DNA from: Galbula dea
Taxonomy: Eukaryota; Chordata; Aves; Piciformes; Galbulidae
Length of the DNA: 64,000 nt
Direction: 5' to 3'
Assembly (NCBI GenBank): GCA_013399015.1
Contig: VWZX01002286.1
Span: forward strand, 300,002 to 364,001
This document shows positions 25,301 through 38,239 of the stretch, piece by piece. The notes beneath the pieces are model-generated. The model saw only the letters and a list, made by a program, of their open reading frames with translations. It searched no databases and was not told where the DNA came from. The position numbers and the translations under genes were made by a program. Each line of letters begins with the position of its first letter. Position 1 is the first letter of the stretch.

Positions 25301-27319
25301 TGTTTTGGGCTGAGGTTTTTTTGACTGAAATACAGCATAAAGTAAGATTAGAAATCAATTGACCTGTGAACTCTCCTGAACCTTTTACCTGGTTTGCAAG
25401 GCCATTATGTTTTTTTCTTTCATTAGCTTTTTGCTGGAGCAAGGCTGAACAGGAAACAAGGGTGATCCTGTCTCCTCCCTGGAGGCTGTTCATCAGCTGG
25501 CTCACTTTAGAGCAATAAAGAAAAAAAAAATTTTGAAACATATAACAACTGAGAAACTTTATTTTTTTCTTTAGGCATTAGGATCATTATGATAATACTA
25601 ATAGTAATAGCAAAGTAAAACCAGAGAACTGTGCTCTTTTTGGAATTTCTTTTCTGAAAATTGATATGCACGTGTTTTCCCTGCATTTAAGTACCTGCCT
25701 TTGTAACCCAGTTCTAGCTAATGAAGTGATTTTGTTTTGGATCTGCTAAATGAGTTTCCTTTATAGTTTGCATTCTTCACGGACAGATGATTACTCATAG
25801 TAATTCTGTATTTCAAATTTAAATTCACTGTTACAAAAACAGAAGTGAAAACCTTGTTTCTCCTTTCAAAAGCAGGTTGAAGCCCTATTCTGCAAAGTGC
25901 TCAGTACCTTGACAGAGATGCTTAGCGCCAGAGTGACTGCAGGAGAAAACAGGGATACTCTGCACCTCAAAGAAGGCGCTTCACGCTATACAGGATTGGA
26001 CGCTTAATTCCTGACTAAAACAAACTCCATCAAAAGGTCATCAGTCCCAGAGACTAAAACGGTTTTGATGAAGTCCAGTCTCCCACTCTGTTGACAAGCG
26101 TCTCAATTATTTTCAACAGCTCTTGGTGTCTACATAGGAAGAATGCAGAGCAATCATCAGGCTGAGGTAACCACAGGTCCCTCGGTGAGAATCTGCAGAA
26201 CATGCACATTGAGCAGCACTTTAAGACAGCTATTTTTTTTCCACCTGAGGTAGGAATAACTAATGATGTAACCAAGTTATCAGCTACATGTTTTGACATA
26301 CTGGCAGTGCATGAACTAATGCCTTGTAACTGTAATGCAAGAAGAAATAGCCCCTCAGGATAAATTCTTTGGAAGTCTATGTGAGCAAAGCAATGAAATG
26401 CCTGGATGGAAAAATCTAGAACTTTTAGATAGGACTGGATGGGACTTAACCCTGATGGATTTTCCTGTGTGCTCTACGACTTGAACAAGGTGAAGCTCAT
26501 CTGGTACCTGTTGGTTCTGTCAGTCTTTGCCAATCAGCCCTAAAATTTAGGTACATTTAAGAAGCAGAGTATAGAGAAGGAAATACCTTACTCATCTCCT
26601 TTTCAATCTCTTGCTCTTTGTGCCTAATAAAACATACATTTGTGCACAATATATGCACACCTAGGACATCGCAGACTTCAACATCTTCAACTTTGGACCA
26701 GGTGATTTTTCAGTAGTTGCATTCCTCCACAGCTCCCTTACTCAAAGCCATGCCTGTCTCTTTTCAGAATGCTGCCAGATATTGGCCCAGCAGTAAATAG
26801 ACCTTTCAGAAATCCAGCTAGCATCCTTTCATTCCTTTCTTTCCAACTGTCTCCCCAATACTTTTCTCCAGCTGCCACCAAGTGAACAGATTTTGGGGTA
26901 ATTGCTACCGAAAATTCCCACTTTCCCCAAGACCTCTACATTTGTTGTAATGCTCTTGAATGTCTGGACTATTGCTGACAAAGGATTCCAAATGTCATAC
27001 ATAACTTTTGCATTTAAAGATTAGCTTATGTTGCTGAGATGGGAGGCAGACCTTCTCTCGGTTTCTTGAAAGCAACATATTTACATTAAAAAGAGGCAGT
27101 GCACATTCCTGAAGAATCTGCTGAGTTCTTCTAAGATCAAGTAACAGTTAGGTGTCCTCTAAAAAGAGCTATGGGGCTCCCTTTCTGAAATGAAATTAAT
27201 TTATTCTAGCACACAGTTTCAAAAAAACCCCAACCAAACACTACGATTCCCCTCCAAACTGAAGTATAATGAACAAGAAAATAACAAATAAAATTAAGAC
27301 ACGACAAAAAGCTATCGTA
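19311..27319. other. Intronic sequence without recognised genes
   Basis: This is unique AT-rich sequence with a C-run near 19579-19588, short A-runs near 21491 and 21800, and a CA run near 24507-24520. A short frame near 24033-24056 reads VFGDDTKL, recalling the CR1 motif FADDTKL, but it is too short to call. No gene or RNA was recognised. Confidence 0.5.
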
Positions 27320-27775
27320 ATTCAGAGTCACAGAATGGTTGAGGTCGTAAGGGACATACAGAGGTCATTTGCTCCAACTACCCTGCTCAAATGGGGTCAC
27401 CTGGGCTGGTTACTCAGAACCATGTCTAGATGACTTTTGAGTATGTCCAAGGATGGAGACTCCACAACATCCCTGGGAAACCTGTGTCAGTGTTCCGTCA
27501 CCCTCATAAAGTGTTTCCTGACGTTAAGACAGCACCTCCTGCGTTTCGGTTCATGCCCTTTGCCTCTTGTCCTGTCACTGGGCACCACAAGAAGAGCCTG
27601 ACTCTGTCTTTTGTGCACCCTCCCTTCAGGTATTCGTATACATTGATCTCCTCTGAGCCTTTTCTTCTCCAGGATGAACAGTTCCAGCTCCCTTAGACTT
27701 TCCATGTATGTGAGATACTCCAGTCCCTTACTCATCTTTGTGTCCCTTTATTGAACTCTCTGCACTATGTCCTGG
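27320..27775 (-). mobile_element. CR1 LINE, 3' fragment including the end of the ORF
   Basis: Plus-strand landmarks, reading from the CR1 tail upstream, are TCACAGAATGGTTGAGG, GGAGACTCCACAACATCCCT, GCCTCTTGTCCTGTCACTGG and CTCATCTTTGTGTCCCTTTA. The minus-strand frame includes MSKGLEYLTYMESLRELELF, degraded from the CR1 polymerase C terminus. It lacks the intact frame of the copies at 35.2 and 38.2 kb, so it is older. It is in the MEIS2 sense orientation. Confidence 0.93.
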
Positions 27776-30700
27776 AAACATCGCTCAAAATATGAGAGGT
27801 ACTGTGGTATTTACACCATTTCTTATGCTTTCAAAAGAAAGAATGGCATTTGCAATGTTGTCTCCAAAATGGTGCCTAAAGAAAGTTGTGGAAAGGTCAG
27901 TAAAGGATCTCCATTGATGAGACTCAATGGTCCACTCCAGAAAAAATAATTTGTAGCTTTGCTCCTCACAGATCTTTCTAGTACCTGTAGTTGTGTAGCT
28001 GCAAAATTATTTCTGAGTTTTTTGCACAAATTATACCATTAAAGCTAACTTTTCACAGCTGGGCAATATCTGTGTCTTTTGCTTTTGCTAGCATTCATTT
28101 TAGGCTCATAAGACTCACTGGACACTACAAAAGAGGACACAAATGAAGGACATAAAGACAGACTCAGAAAAAATGAGATGACCATATTAGCAGCTCGAAA
28201 ATTTATTGCTACTATTTTCAGTGCTACTTCCACTGCTTATGGTCTATACTGGGGAGATGACAGAGGATTGTGATGAATAGCAGCATCCATGAGAGCTCCC
28301 AGAAACTTAACCTAGAAGGACTATTACCCCTCTAGACCATGGCAAAAGAGACTATTACTCTGATTACAAGAAAATTAAATAAGTCTCAAAGCTAACTCTC
28401 AGGACATGCTTCTAGCTGCAGAAGGTTGCCTGCAATCTATTTACACTTACTTGAGGTCAGGTTTAGTGCTTTCTGAAAGCATAGGAATAAATCTTATACC
28501 TGTGGTCATAATATACTTCTATAAGTATACTCTTCCCAGCTATGTAGTGGCTCTGCAGACCTTTCAACTTTTCAAGGCTCCAGTGCATGTGACCCTACAT
28601 GTCAGGTCATTGCAGAACAAGAAAAAGGCGAAGAGTTGTGTGGGAGGCACATATCCTCTCACATAATGGCAGAGAGTCCATGTTTCAGATATGTCTCTGT
28701 CAGGGCCCTTTTGATTGCTGGATTTACACTTCTAAAGAGCAGCCCAGTGCAGCAGTTTTTCTCCCACTCTATGATTTCCCATGGCCCAGACTATAGCTGA
28801 CTGACAGATTACAGATCAGGCTGCTTAGGTCTGTCTGGCACAAGGGATCATGAAACAGAAGAAAAATTGTGGGACCCAAAATAAAGCTGCAAGTGCATGA
28901 CTTGTGTTCTGAAAATACATAGGACACTGAAAGAAGTCAGACTAATGTCTGTTTCTCAGTGTTTCAGACTTGGCAGGTCCAATAGTTGTAGAGCTCAGCA
29001 GCCTATATAGCTATCTCTTTATGCTAAGTTCAGCTGATTACTCACTACAAGGAGGCCAAAAACCAAAAAGGTGATAGAGGGCAACGAAGACATATTGCTC
29101 CTCCTCCAGCAGACTTCAACTTGCTCTCCTTTATCCATATTTCAATTTTAATAGAAATCTGTACAGATGCTGTGGATTCTTTTAAACAACTGCAGATGGG
29201 CTTTTCTACACTTAAATTTATTGTATAAAAAGCAAAAGCACCAAAAAGCTAGTTTTGTTTAATGAAATGTAAATACTCAAATATAATAACTATATAAGTG
29301 GTAAAATTTATAATATACATTTACTTTAGTATTTTATTTGTTCACAGGGTGTACTTTTCTATATAGGTATAATTAACTATCTCCATCTTTCCCAGCTATT
29401 TCCAGACCAAGGCTTTGCAGGGGAGTTTGGAAGTTCAGGACTTTGTGTTCTATATTAATATTAAGGCCCTTTTTGGGCTAATGGAATTGTTTCAATCACT
29501 TTTGCCCATTGCTATTACTGTCATTATACAGGTAATGATACTTCCTGTTTATTTCAGAATTTCTGGTGTTCATAATAATAGTAGGTTTGTTCTGCATAAA
29601 TTTTGCCCCACCTAACAGGTCAGAGCATGACCTAATCTGGCATTTCTGATAGGACTGGAAGTTGGAGGACGAAGTTATTCACATGGACTTCCTACAGTAT
29701 TTTTCAGTTTCTGCTCAGGCTGTTTCTTTCTTGCCAGTGCAATGCACCTGTTTTGATAATCTACTCTTGCAAGTTAATGAAGCCTGTGAACTTCCAGATG
29801 GTCATGGAAAAGAAGGCTGTGTAGTCAGCAGATCTCTATACTGGTAACCTGATGAGACTTTATATTGATCTCTTATCCTGAGAGATCAATTCTCAATTCC
29901 TGCATGATCTCTTATCATGCTATTTGTTTCCAGTGGTCACTTGGTTTACACTATACCACTGGTGAATTCTTCCTCAAAACCGTATTTCATGCTGCTAGAA
30001 TTCTCATCAGCAGCATAGAAGTAGAAAGAGAGAATTTTTCATTCTGAAATTATTACTGTTTCTTTTGACAAGCAAACCTTTTTGAAAACAGAAACAACAT
30101 TTTGGTGGATGGAGGTACAATGGAAAAATTAATTTGCCACAGGAGGATCTGCAGAAATGCTTTGTGCGGGGGTGGTTCCGTTTGAGCCTTCAACAGCTGC
30201 TGGATGGATGCGTCTGGGACCCACAAAACCGACTGAAGAGAAAGAAATTAAAATAAATAATAAAAAAACCCGTTTGATTTTGGAAAAGGATAATGTAGAA
30301 AGTGAAGAGCAACTGTAGCCTACTGGCCAGTTTTCTCAACTTACAACATGCCAGCTTGGAACAAAATGTTATTAATATTCTCTTTTTTAATACGGTGGTG
30401 GAAACCCAGCATGACATTTCCTCTCAATATTGCCTAAATTCAGAGGCACTTGAATCCATCTTTGATAATTCATTATTCTCAACCATTTTAATTCAAGGGC
30501 CAAGATTCATCATTACACTCAACAATGCACACATCTGTGTGAAGACAGAGACTTAATAGCAACATGTGATCTGATTTTCTTAGTTACTAGGCACTCCTGT
30601 ATCTTATGGATTTAGTGAAAGACACAGGGTTTGAGCCTTAAGGAAATCAGGTAGGGGATTTTACAATTTTTTGTTTTGTTTTCAAATAAAATTTTAAAAA

Positions 30701-33700
30701 TATTTTTCCACTTTTCTGACCAGGCAGGTAATGAGGCACAACATCCTATTATGATTACTATCATAGACTTTGTAAAGACTCCAAAACACTTAGAAAACTA
30801 AAACATATAAATGTTAACCACAGCATCCTCACCGAGTACCCCTTGCTTAAAATTCCTTCTGCAACATTTGCAAGGTGTCATCGTGTTTACCCTTACTTTC
30901 TATTCTACATTTTTTAATGGTTTTAGTACTTTGTTAAGAGAATGAGAGGCATCATCACAGAAATATCCTCATTGAAGTGCCGAGTGAAATGACTCCTGCA
31001 CTATTGTAAGATGACACATTGATGGTTCCTGCAGTTAGGTAAGCTAACAAGATTTAAAATTTCATTACTTTCTTTTTAAATATGTTGCTTGTGGTAGGCC
31101 TGAAAAACAGCAGCAAACACATCAGTGGACTAGGGAAATGCCTTTTCTCTGCCCCAGGAAAATGCTCATTGTATATACATATCATGATGCAGTCTTTAAT
31201 TGCATGAATGCATACAATTTTCTCTCTCCTCTGGTGAAAAGATACAGGCTTTATTCACCACAAAGGCGATACATAGAGAGTGGAACTGAGAATGAAGAAA
31301 ATATCTGCATTCTCTAACTTCAAAGTCCTTCACTTAGCAACCTCTGAAGTGTCCTTTGAGCCTAGCTATTGTTTGTACATGAGATCATAACACTACGTCA
31401 GGAAAATCTGAAGTTGTGTTTAGTTTTTGAATATGCAAAAGTAATATAGCCAGTTTCTGATGGAATCTGAGTTGTCTCTCTGTGGTCTTCTGAGACACTT
31501 GGGTTATTTCTGTCAAAAAAAAGGTGGTATTTTAAACTTCATACTTCTGCCATAGCCCACACTCCCTAAATGTTTGGTCTTAGTAGATGCCTGATTTTGG
31601 TCACTGCCTTCAGTGATCCAGTATCTGAAATATCTGCTGGCCTGATAAGCACTTAAAAATAAAAGGCTGAACTGTCTTGTCATTGCACGTGTTATGCAAC
31701 TGAAGTATAAATATTTCACTTGATATATATTACCTTATTTAATGACTTAGATACTTCAAGACAAGTTATCTAAATACTTCCAGTGTTACATTCCCATCTC
31801 AGGCTTTACATCTCTAATACCTATTACACTGAACACTCTGCAGCTTTCCATCCCTCCCTTCATCTAGAGGAATATTTCTCTTTACTTCTCACAAAAAATA
31901 TTCTCCCCTTAAAACAGCAATATGTATGTTAAACATACATAATAAAAATAACCTTTGTGGAAATCTAACATTCTACGTATTGGTGTAGTGCTGATCCAGA
32001 TGTTAACTGAAGAGCTCCCCATTCACTTTCCATGTAAATATTTGAAAATGAGGCCATCTTTATAGATTTGTCAAAAGACTTCTAAAGCCACGCTGCACCA
32101 CATATCCACGTCTTCATCTTCTTGCATTTCTGCTCTATCACTGACTTGTATTTGAATCAAGTCAGTGAACCTATCATTCAGTGGCTGCACTGAGTGACCT
32201 ATGTGAAAAAAATTTCATATCTACTCCCATGGTTAGGTTTAGAACCAACCACAGTGTCAAGGGATAACTTTTCAATAGTGCTCACCACCTTCACTAAGCT
32301 CTTTTAAAAACTTGGACCCTGAGCACAAATGTTCACCTCACATACCCTACCCACACTCCTGCTGACACATTTGCTGTCTGTCTCAGCCAAAAGCACTGCA
32401 GAGCATTTCAGCTGAGCAACTTGCAAGACAGTTTTGATGCTACACCCGTAGAATGGCTTGGATCCCTGTTTTCTTTCAATGACTGTTGACGTTTAAGCAG
32501 AGACATGTCAGTCTTTAAGCATCTCTGACAATCTTCAAGGGCAATTTTATTAAAATATTTATCTGTTAAACCAAGAAAAACCTGCCAAAATCCAAGCTTG
32601 CCCTCTCCACACTGAAAGCTCGTGACTATCTTTGTTGGCTCCAGCTCTCAAAGACAACTCTCCATTAGCTTCTCTGGGACTTGGATCAAGTCCTAAGTAC
32701 ATAAATCATGTCAAAAAACCTCACAACATATTTTATTTGTATGAGATATGCATGAGGGGTCACATCAGTAAACTCCCATTACCATTAATGAATCACACGT
32801 GTGACTATATCTATATGTATATATCAGGTCAAGCTTAGCCTGTGAACCAATGGCCACACCAGTTCTGAAATCCCTGCCAACTGCATACTTAGTTTCCAGG
32901 TCTGGCTTTGTTCCTTCCCATTAGTAAGTGAGAAGAAACTCCTGAAGTGCTAAACAACTTTTAAACTACTCTGAGGAATGTAAAACAAAGAAATTCTGGT
33001 GAAAGCAAAACATCTGACAACATTAAATTCAGTGTAAAGTGTTGCCCTGTTGTTTTGGTTTGTTTTGGTTTGTTTTTTTCCCCTGAAGCTCATACACCAA
33101 CCTTAGTCCTTTTCTTGTACACTTTTGTGGTATCTGCACAAATAGTTTGTTGTCTTCTAATGTAGGCTAAAAAAAGAAAGTTACTGTTTCAGTATAAGAA
33201 AAAGCCCTCAACCAATGATGCATGTAAAGTGCTGTTATGTTGACTGAGCAGCTGTTTTTTTTGGAATGTATCCCAGATGTTTCATCAGTATGGCAACACC
33301 TTACATTATACTGTCTCCGAAGATCTTGGTCCAGTCCCACCTCGTCATATCCTTATCCTGGAGACCTCAACCTTAAAGTACCTCTCATTACACAACAAAC
33401 CTTAATGATTTTATGACCTAATAATTTTTCCTTCATATAATTTAAGCAAGGTGCATAGGCAAACTGCTAACATCTGTTATCAATACACTGTATTTAGGGG
33501 CTTGGATTTATCAGATATATAGCTCCTCTAACAGTACACATGGAGGTATTTCTAATAGCTTACAGTTAACAGCAGTTTGTTTAAGCTACATACATAAAAA
33601 GATATTCAAATCTAACAATCATTTGCACAGTTCTAAATTAATTTCAGAATAGTCTATAGAAAGAACATGAGAAGGAGCAATCTCTTCAACATAAACAAGA

Positions 33701-33869
33701 AATATTCTATTTCCTTAATAATTTTACTGTCAATTGTATTCCCATCTTCCTGGAAATGACATTCTGCTCAACTTAGGTAAACGAAGGGGATGCTTCACTA
33801 TTCTAAAACTTTACAGAGCAAATTAAGCTGAATTCATATCCCAAACTGGTCAAGCACAAGAATGTAGGA
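27776..33869. other. Intronic sequence without recognised genes
   Basis: This is unique AT-rich DNA. It has two adjacent short hairpins at 32139-32196 (listed separately). Open frames are below 90 residues, with no recognisable domains. Confidence 0.5.
32139..32196. repeat. Two adjacent short inverted repeats (hairpins)
   Basis: The first is a perfect 10-bp stem, CACTGACTTG at 32139-32148 and CAAGTCAGTG at 32158-32167, with a 9-nt loop. The second is a 6-bp perfect stem, TCAGTG at 32178-32183 and CACTGA at 32188-32193 around GCTG, extendable by three pairs including one G-T. Both share the CACTGA/TCAGTG word. Function is unknown; the stems are shorter than a microRNA precursor. Confidence 0.7.
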
Positions 33870-34010
33870 CAGTGACTCCCAACCAAAGAGTCATGACCCC
33901 AATTCAGGTCATGGCATTTATGAAGTGGGGTCATGAACCTAGCGGAAATTCAATTGCAGATATGGGGTTTGCAACCGGAAATAAGGTCATGAGCCTAGAA
34001 GACTACTGAA
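33870..34010. mobile_element. Possible degraded hAT-type DNA transposon remnant
   Basis: It begins CAGTGACTCCCAACC and continues with GTCATGACCCC and GGGGTCATGAACC. That resembles the terminal region of hAT non-autonomous elements (CAGTGRTTCYCAACC followed by GTCATGACCCC-type words). A matching inverted terminus at the far end is not clear, and no 8-bp target duplication was found. The boundaries are approximate. Confidence 0.4.
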
Positions 34011-35230
34011 AGGGTGCTGATGTCATTTGTAACAGTGAAGCCATACTATTGCTGGACCTCCTCTCTCTGATACACATTCAACAGAAAAGATAGGGATTCT
34101 CAAACACAGAATATGAATACTAAACCTTATTTTTGGAAACACAACCAAAAGCAAGAGAAAAAGTGATAATCATCTATAAACCCTTTTGTGTAGTATTCCT
34201 TTCCACCAGAAAGTTTATTCACATATCTACTTATTTCTAGAATAAGACACAGAAACAATTTTCTAGTAATACTGTAAGTGCTTCAAAAATTTGAGTGGGA
34301 TATTTAGATAAAGACTTTCACTTACGCTAAGACACTGTCAAAATTAAATTTGAATATTTCTTGAAGTTTTTAACTGTTAAAAGACACAGTTTGTTGTTTG
34401 ATGCAAAATTATAAGAACTATTTTAGTTTATTTAGTACAGGTATCACAGTGATTAAAAAAGAAAATTTAAAAAGTATTTACATAAAAAACTTATAACTGC
34501 AAAATAACATAAGAAATAATATCTGCAAAGGTATTCTGTTCTTTTTAGATGACACAGGTGTTGTCTGTGGGGTTTTTTTAAAGCGTGATTTCTAGATGTT
34601 GGCTATAAGCCAAAAAACAAACCCTGAATTGTTCTGTGTGGTTGGTTTCTGGAGATGTCACCTAAGCATCAATCAGTGTCAGAGGAAATCAAAGGATTTC
34701 CATTTCAGAAAAACTGGTTCCAAAAATTGTTCTCAAGGCACGAGCATGGTGAAGTCAAGGTGAATGTAAGCCACTTTTGTCATTCCTTGATTCCAGGAAC
34801 TGTCAGTATCTACAAGAGCCTCAATATAAACAGTATAAACTGGAGGACTCTCAGAGCTGCTGTAAATCTACTGGCTGATAACAGACTCTTAAGAAGTTCA
34901 TCTAGAAATCAATGGAGCACATATGCACTCTGGATATAGTCTGATGTGCTTATGCCCCGTTTAGGTGTCTTTACAAACTTCGGTGATAATTGTTAATGAT
35001 ACAGTGACCACCGCAGTGTGCCAACCTAGGGCTCTCTTTCTTATGAGGTTGAGTTTGAAACAGATTCTAAAAGAGCATCAAAACATTTTGTAGGGACTTC
35101 TGTGAATATATACACAGCTACTAGGGAAAACTGTATTGGTATCAAATTGCAGGCACTGATTCCTTCACAATTAAATTCAGTAAAGGTGGAAATCAACACT
35201 TTAGAGGTGTCTTTCATGGAATTCAGGATA
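34011..35230. other. Intronic sequence without recognised features
   Basis: This is unique AT-rich sequence. The 94-residue frame at 34655-34939 looks random. Confidence 0.55.
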
Positions 35231-35750
35231 TCACAGAATGTTAGGAGTTGGAAGGGACCTCAAAAGATCATCTAGTCCAACCCCCCTGCCACCTGTGTTA
35301 CCACATAACACAGAAACAAATCCAGTCAGGTTTTGAATATCTCCATAGAAGAAGACTCCACAACCTCTCTGGGCAGTCTGTTCCAGTGCTCTGGCACCCT
35401 CACTGGGAAAAAATTTATATGTGTATTCACACGGAATCTCCTACGCTTCAGCTTACAGCCATTGCCTCTTGTCCTGTCNGCACACTGTTGGCTCATGGTC
35501 ATCCTTCCATCTACCAGGACCCCCAGGTCCCTTTCCCCTTCACTGCTCTCCAACAGGTCAGTCCCCAACCTATACTGATCCATGGGGTTGGTCTTTCCCA
35601 GGTGGAAAACTCGACACTTGGCCTTATTGAATTTCATTAAGTTTTTCCCTGACCAACTCTCCAGCCTGTCTAAGTCAAGCTGAATGGCAGCACGACCCTC
35701 TGATGTGTCAGCCACTTCACCCAGTTTAGTGTCATCAGCAATGTGCTGTG
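35231..35750 (-). mobile_element. CR1 LINE copy, polymerase C terminus and 3' end, with an N at an internal junction
   Basis: The tail at 35231 reads ATTCTGTGA on the minus strand. The minus-strand frame contains ADDTKLGEVADTSEG, NLMKFNKAKCRVFHLGK, LESSEGERDLGVLVDGR and MTMSQQC. It then has one ambiguous base at 35479 and jumps to [18 protein letters not shown] through MEIFKT and a stop. The related copy at 38.2 kb has at least 62 residues before DRTRG that are absent here. The frame is kept across the N. So either this copy carries an internal deletion or the assembly collapsed sequence at the N. It is a young-looking copy with an open frame, in the MEIS2 sense orientation. Confidence 0.93.
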
Positions 35751-38239
35751 CAGAATATGAACTTCTGCACTGCACAGAAGTAGGAGCCTAGTCCTAACAT
35801 GCCAGCATAAACAGTCTTCATGTTAGACATGCCACAAATACTTGGTAAGTGCACCCCAGCAAGAGCTGGCTTTCAACAGAGCAGTGTCATTTGTGCCAAC
35901 CAAAGACCACCTCCTCAAACCTTCCTGTGGCCAGTGAACAGGACATACACAGATGCTTTCCTGGACTGGGAGGCAGCACTGGAAGATGCTGCTTGATAGC
36001 AGAACTGACATTTGCAGGGACAGGAGAGGCATCTGGCTGATGTGACATGAGGTGGTGGAAGCATAGTGGAGGTGAAGGAAGCCCTGTGCCCCTGGGACAA
36101 AAAGAGGGTCAGTCATGCTTCCTTCAGGGAATGCTTCTGGACTGCACAACAGGATACTTCTGCATTAATAAACACAACATATGCTTATCAGGTATGGCAA
36201 AACATATGCCAGCTTAATTTTTAATCTCTCCTAGATGTCTGTCCCTATATCTACAGCACTAAGATTCATAAACGATAAAGACAGAAAATAAGTCACTCAT
36301 CTGCACATATTTATTAACACTAGGATTTTACCTTAGGCTATTGGCTTCAAACCTGTTTGGTAATTTTGTTTCAAGACATTCATATGACCACTACAGTGTT
36401 CTCTGCTCATTGACGTAGTCTTGGGGCATCTACACAATTAACTCTCCCTCACTGCACATCAGTGGCATGTTAAGTTCCTCCTAACAACCTATGTGAATGC
36501 ACATAATTTCACCACAATATATGAAGCATGTCCAATAAACGGAACATTGATGGGTACTTTAGTTCTACACTGCATCAAGATTTCATACAGGATGGACCAA
36601 AGACAAATAGAATTTGATCATTAAAGCAACTATATCCCCCAAGACTTTCCCAACAGACAATTTCCATAGTTAAAACAGATAAATCAAAATAAATTAAATC
36701 TGAAAGCCAATGCACAAGACAGGAGTGAAAGAAAACATGATGTTTGCTGTATTTAGTATTTACATATGCTCACAATATCAGCTGCATCACAGTGCAGTTG
36801 TTTGTACGGCTGAAATCAAGGGTGCCCAAGTTTTACAAAGATTTTGGTAGAAACTTACAGATATCACCACACCTCCCTGAGACTACATCATCTATGTGGC
36901 TTATACTTCTGAGTTTGAGGTCACACTGATAAATGCTTGACAAATGTAACTATTCCATAACTAGATGAAATCCAGTAAATATATCTCAAATTGAAATGCC
37001 ATCTACTTTTCACTGTTCTCCCTTCTCTCACAGCCTGGAGCATTGATGACTGTTGAAAACAGCCCAAGACCCAATACCGTGCAGTTCCACTATCTTGCAA
37101 TTCCTAAAGCCCACCAGTTCTACATGTTAGTCCTTTAGGTTTAAAATGAGGTAGATGTGGATAAGGTGGCTCCAGTGTCCCAATTCCACACATGCCAATG
37201 GGCTATTTTCTAAAACCAGCCAAAAACCAAGCTGACTTTACCCTCCTGCATTTGAAAGAAGCACAAAAAACTTTGGCACTTTGACAAATGACGAATCCTG
37301 TTGAGCAGTTCTTAAAAGCCAGGTCAACAAAATCTTAAACTACTAATGAAGATGAGTGAGCTCAAAGTGAGAAATTAGGTGAGTAAAGGCTTTGCAACTC
37401 CTTTCTGACAACTCTTTTGTGGGAACATAATTTAAAACATTTCAGCAATTCACTTTTCTGCAAAAGACCACAACAAACACATGAAAACTTAAAGACAGTA
37501 CATGGAAGCCAGAAATATCTAAAAAAAGACAGTCCTAGAGGCCAGGTTCTGCATATTAAAATGCCCCAGTTCAATAAAGCACAAAAGAGTACAATATAGG
37601 TTTTCATACAAAACAGGTTTTAATTCTCACATCTCTCCATCATTGATCATTATATTACTTTCTACATTCTTTGAAAAATTACTGTAATGTTAAAGAATTT
37701 CCCTATTTCTAAATAGTGACATAACATCTTCCAGGTGTTTAATTTTTTTTAATTAATAAGGTCGAAATAAGAGGAGTTATTTGCTATGTAATATCACCAA
37801 CATTGATCCTAACACACATTTCAGTGACTTGTGAACTCCATAATGCACAATAGAATAAACCTGAACCATTTCATTCACACAACTCTTCTGTATCACATAC
37901 GACTTTCACTCCATTTTCATTTGTAGACTATGACAAAAAAACCTGTTAGCCCATGTTACTATCTCCCTTTCATCAACTTTGTATTTAATCTGATTTTATA
38001 TTTGGTTAAATTACATTTATATCAGGCTCAGTGTCCAATTTTTATTTACCAGCCATAAAAAGTTCTGCCTAGCAATATGCACTATTACCTAAAAATGGTA
38101 CCTAAATTATACCCAAAAGATTTTTAGTGTCCTCACCGAATGTACAGAAACCAAAACAGATTAAACAAATCTGCACATGGGCTTCGTTTTAACTTTAAAT
38201 GAAATTTACCTAAATGAGTCAAATTCTTTACCACCAGCC
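35751..38239. other. Intronic spacer between two inverted CR1 copies
   Basis: The stretch 35751-36150 is less AT-rich and shows overlapping frames of 61-108 residues on both strands with no recognisable domain. It might be an unrecognised repeat. The remainder is unique AT-rich DNA. No gene was seen. Confidence 0.5.
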
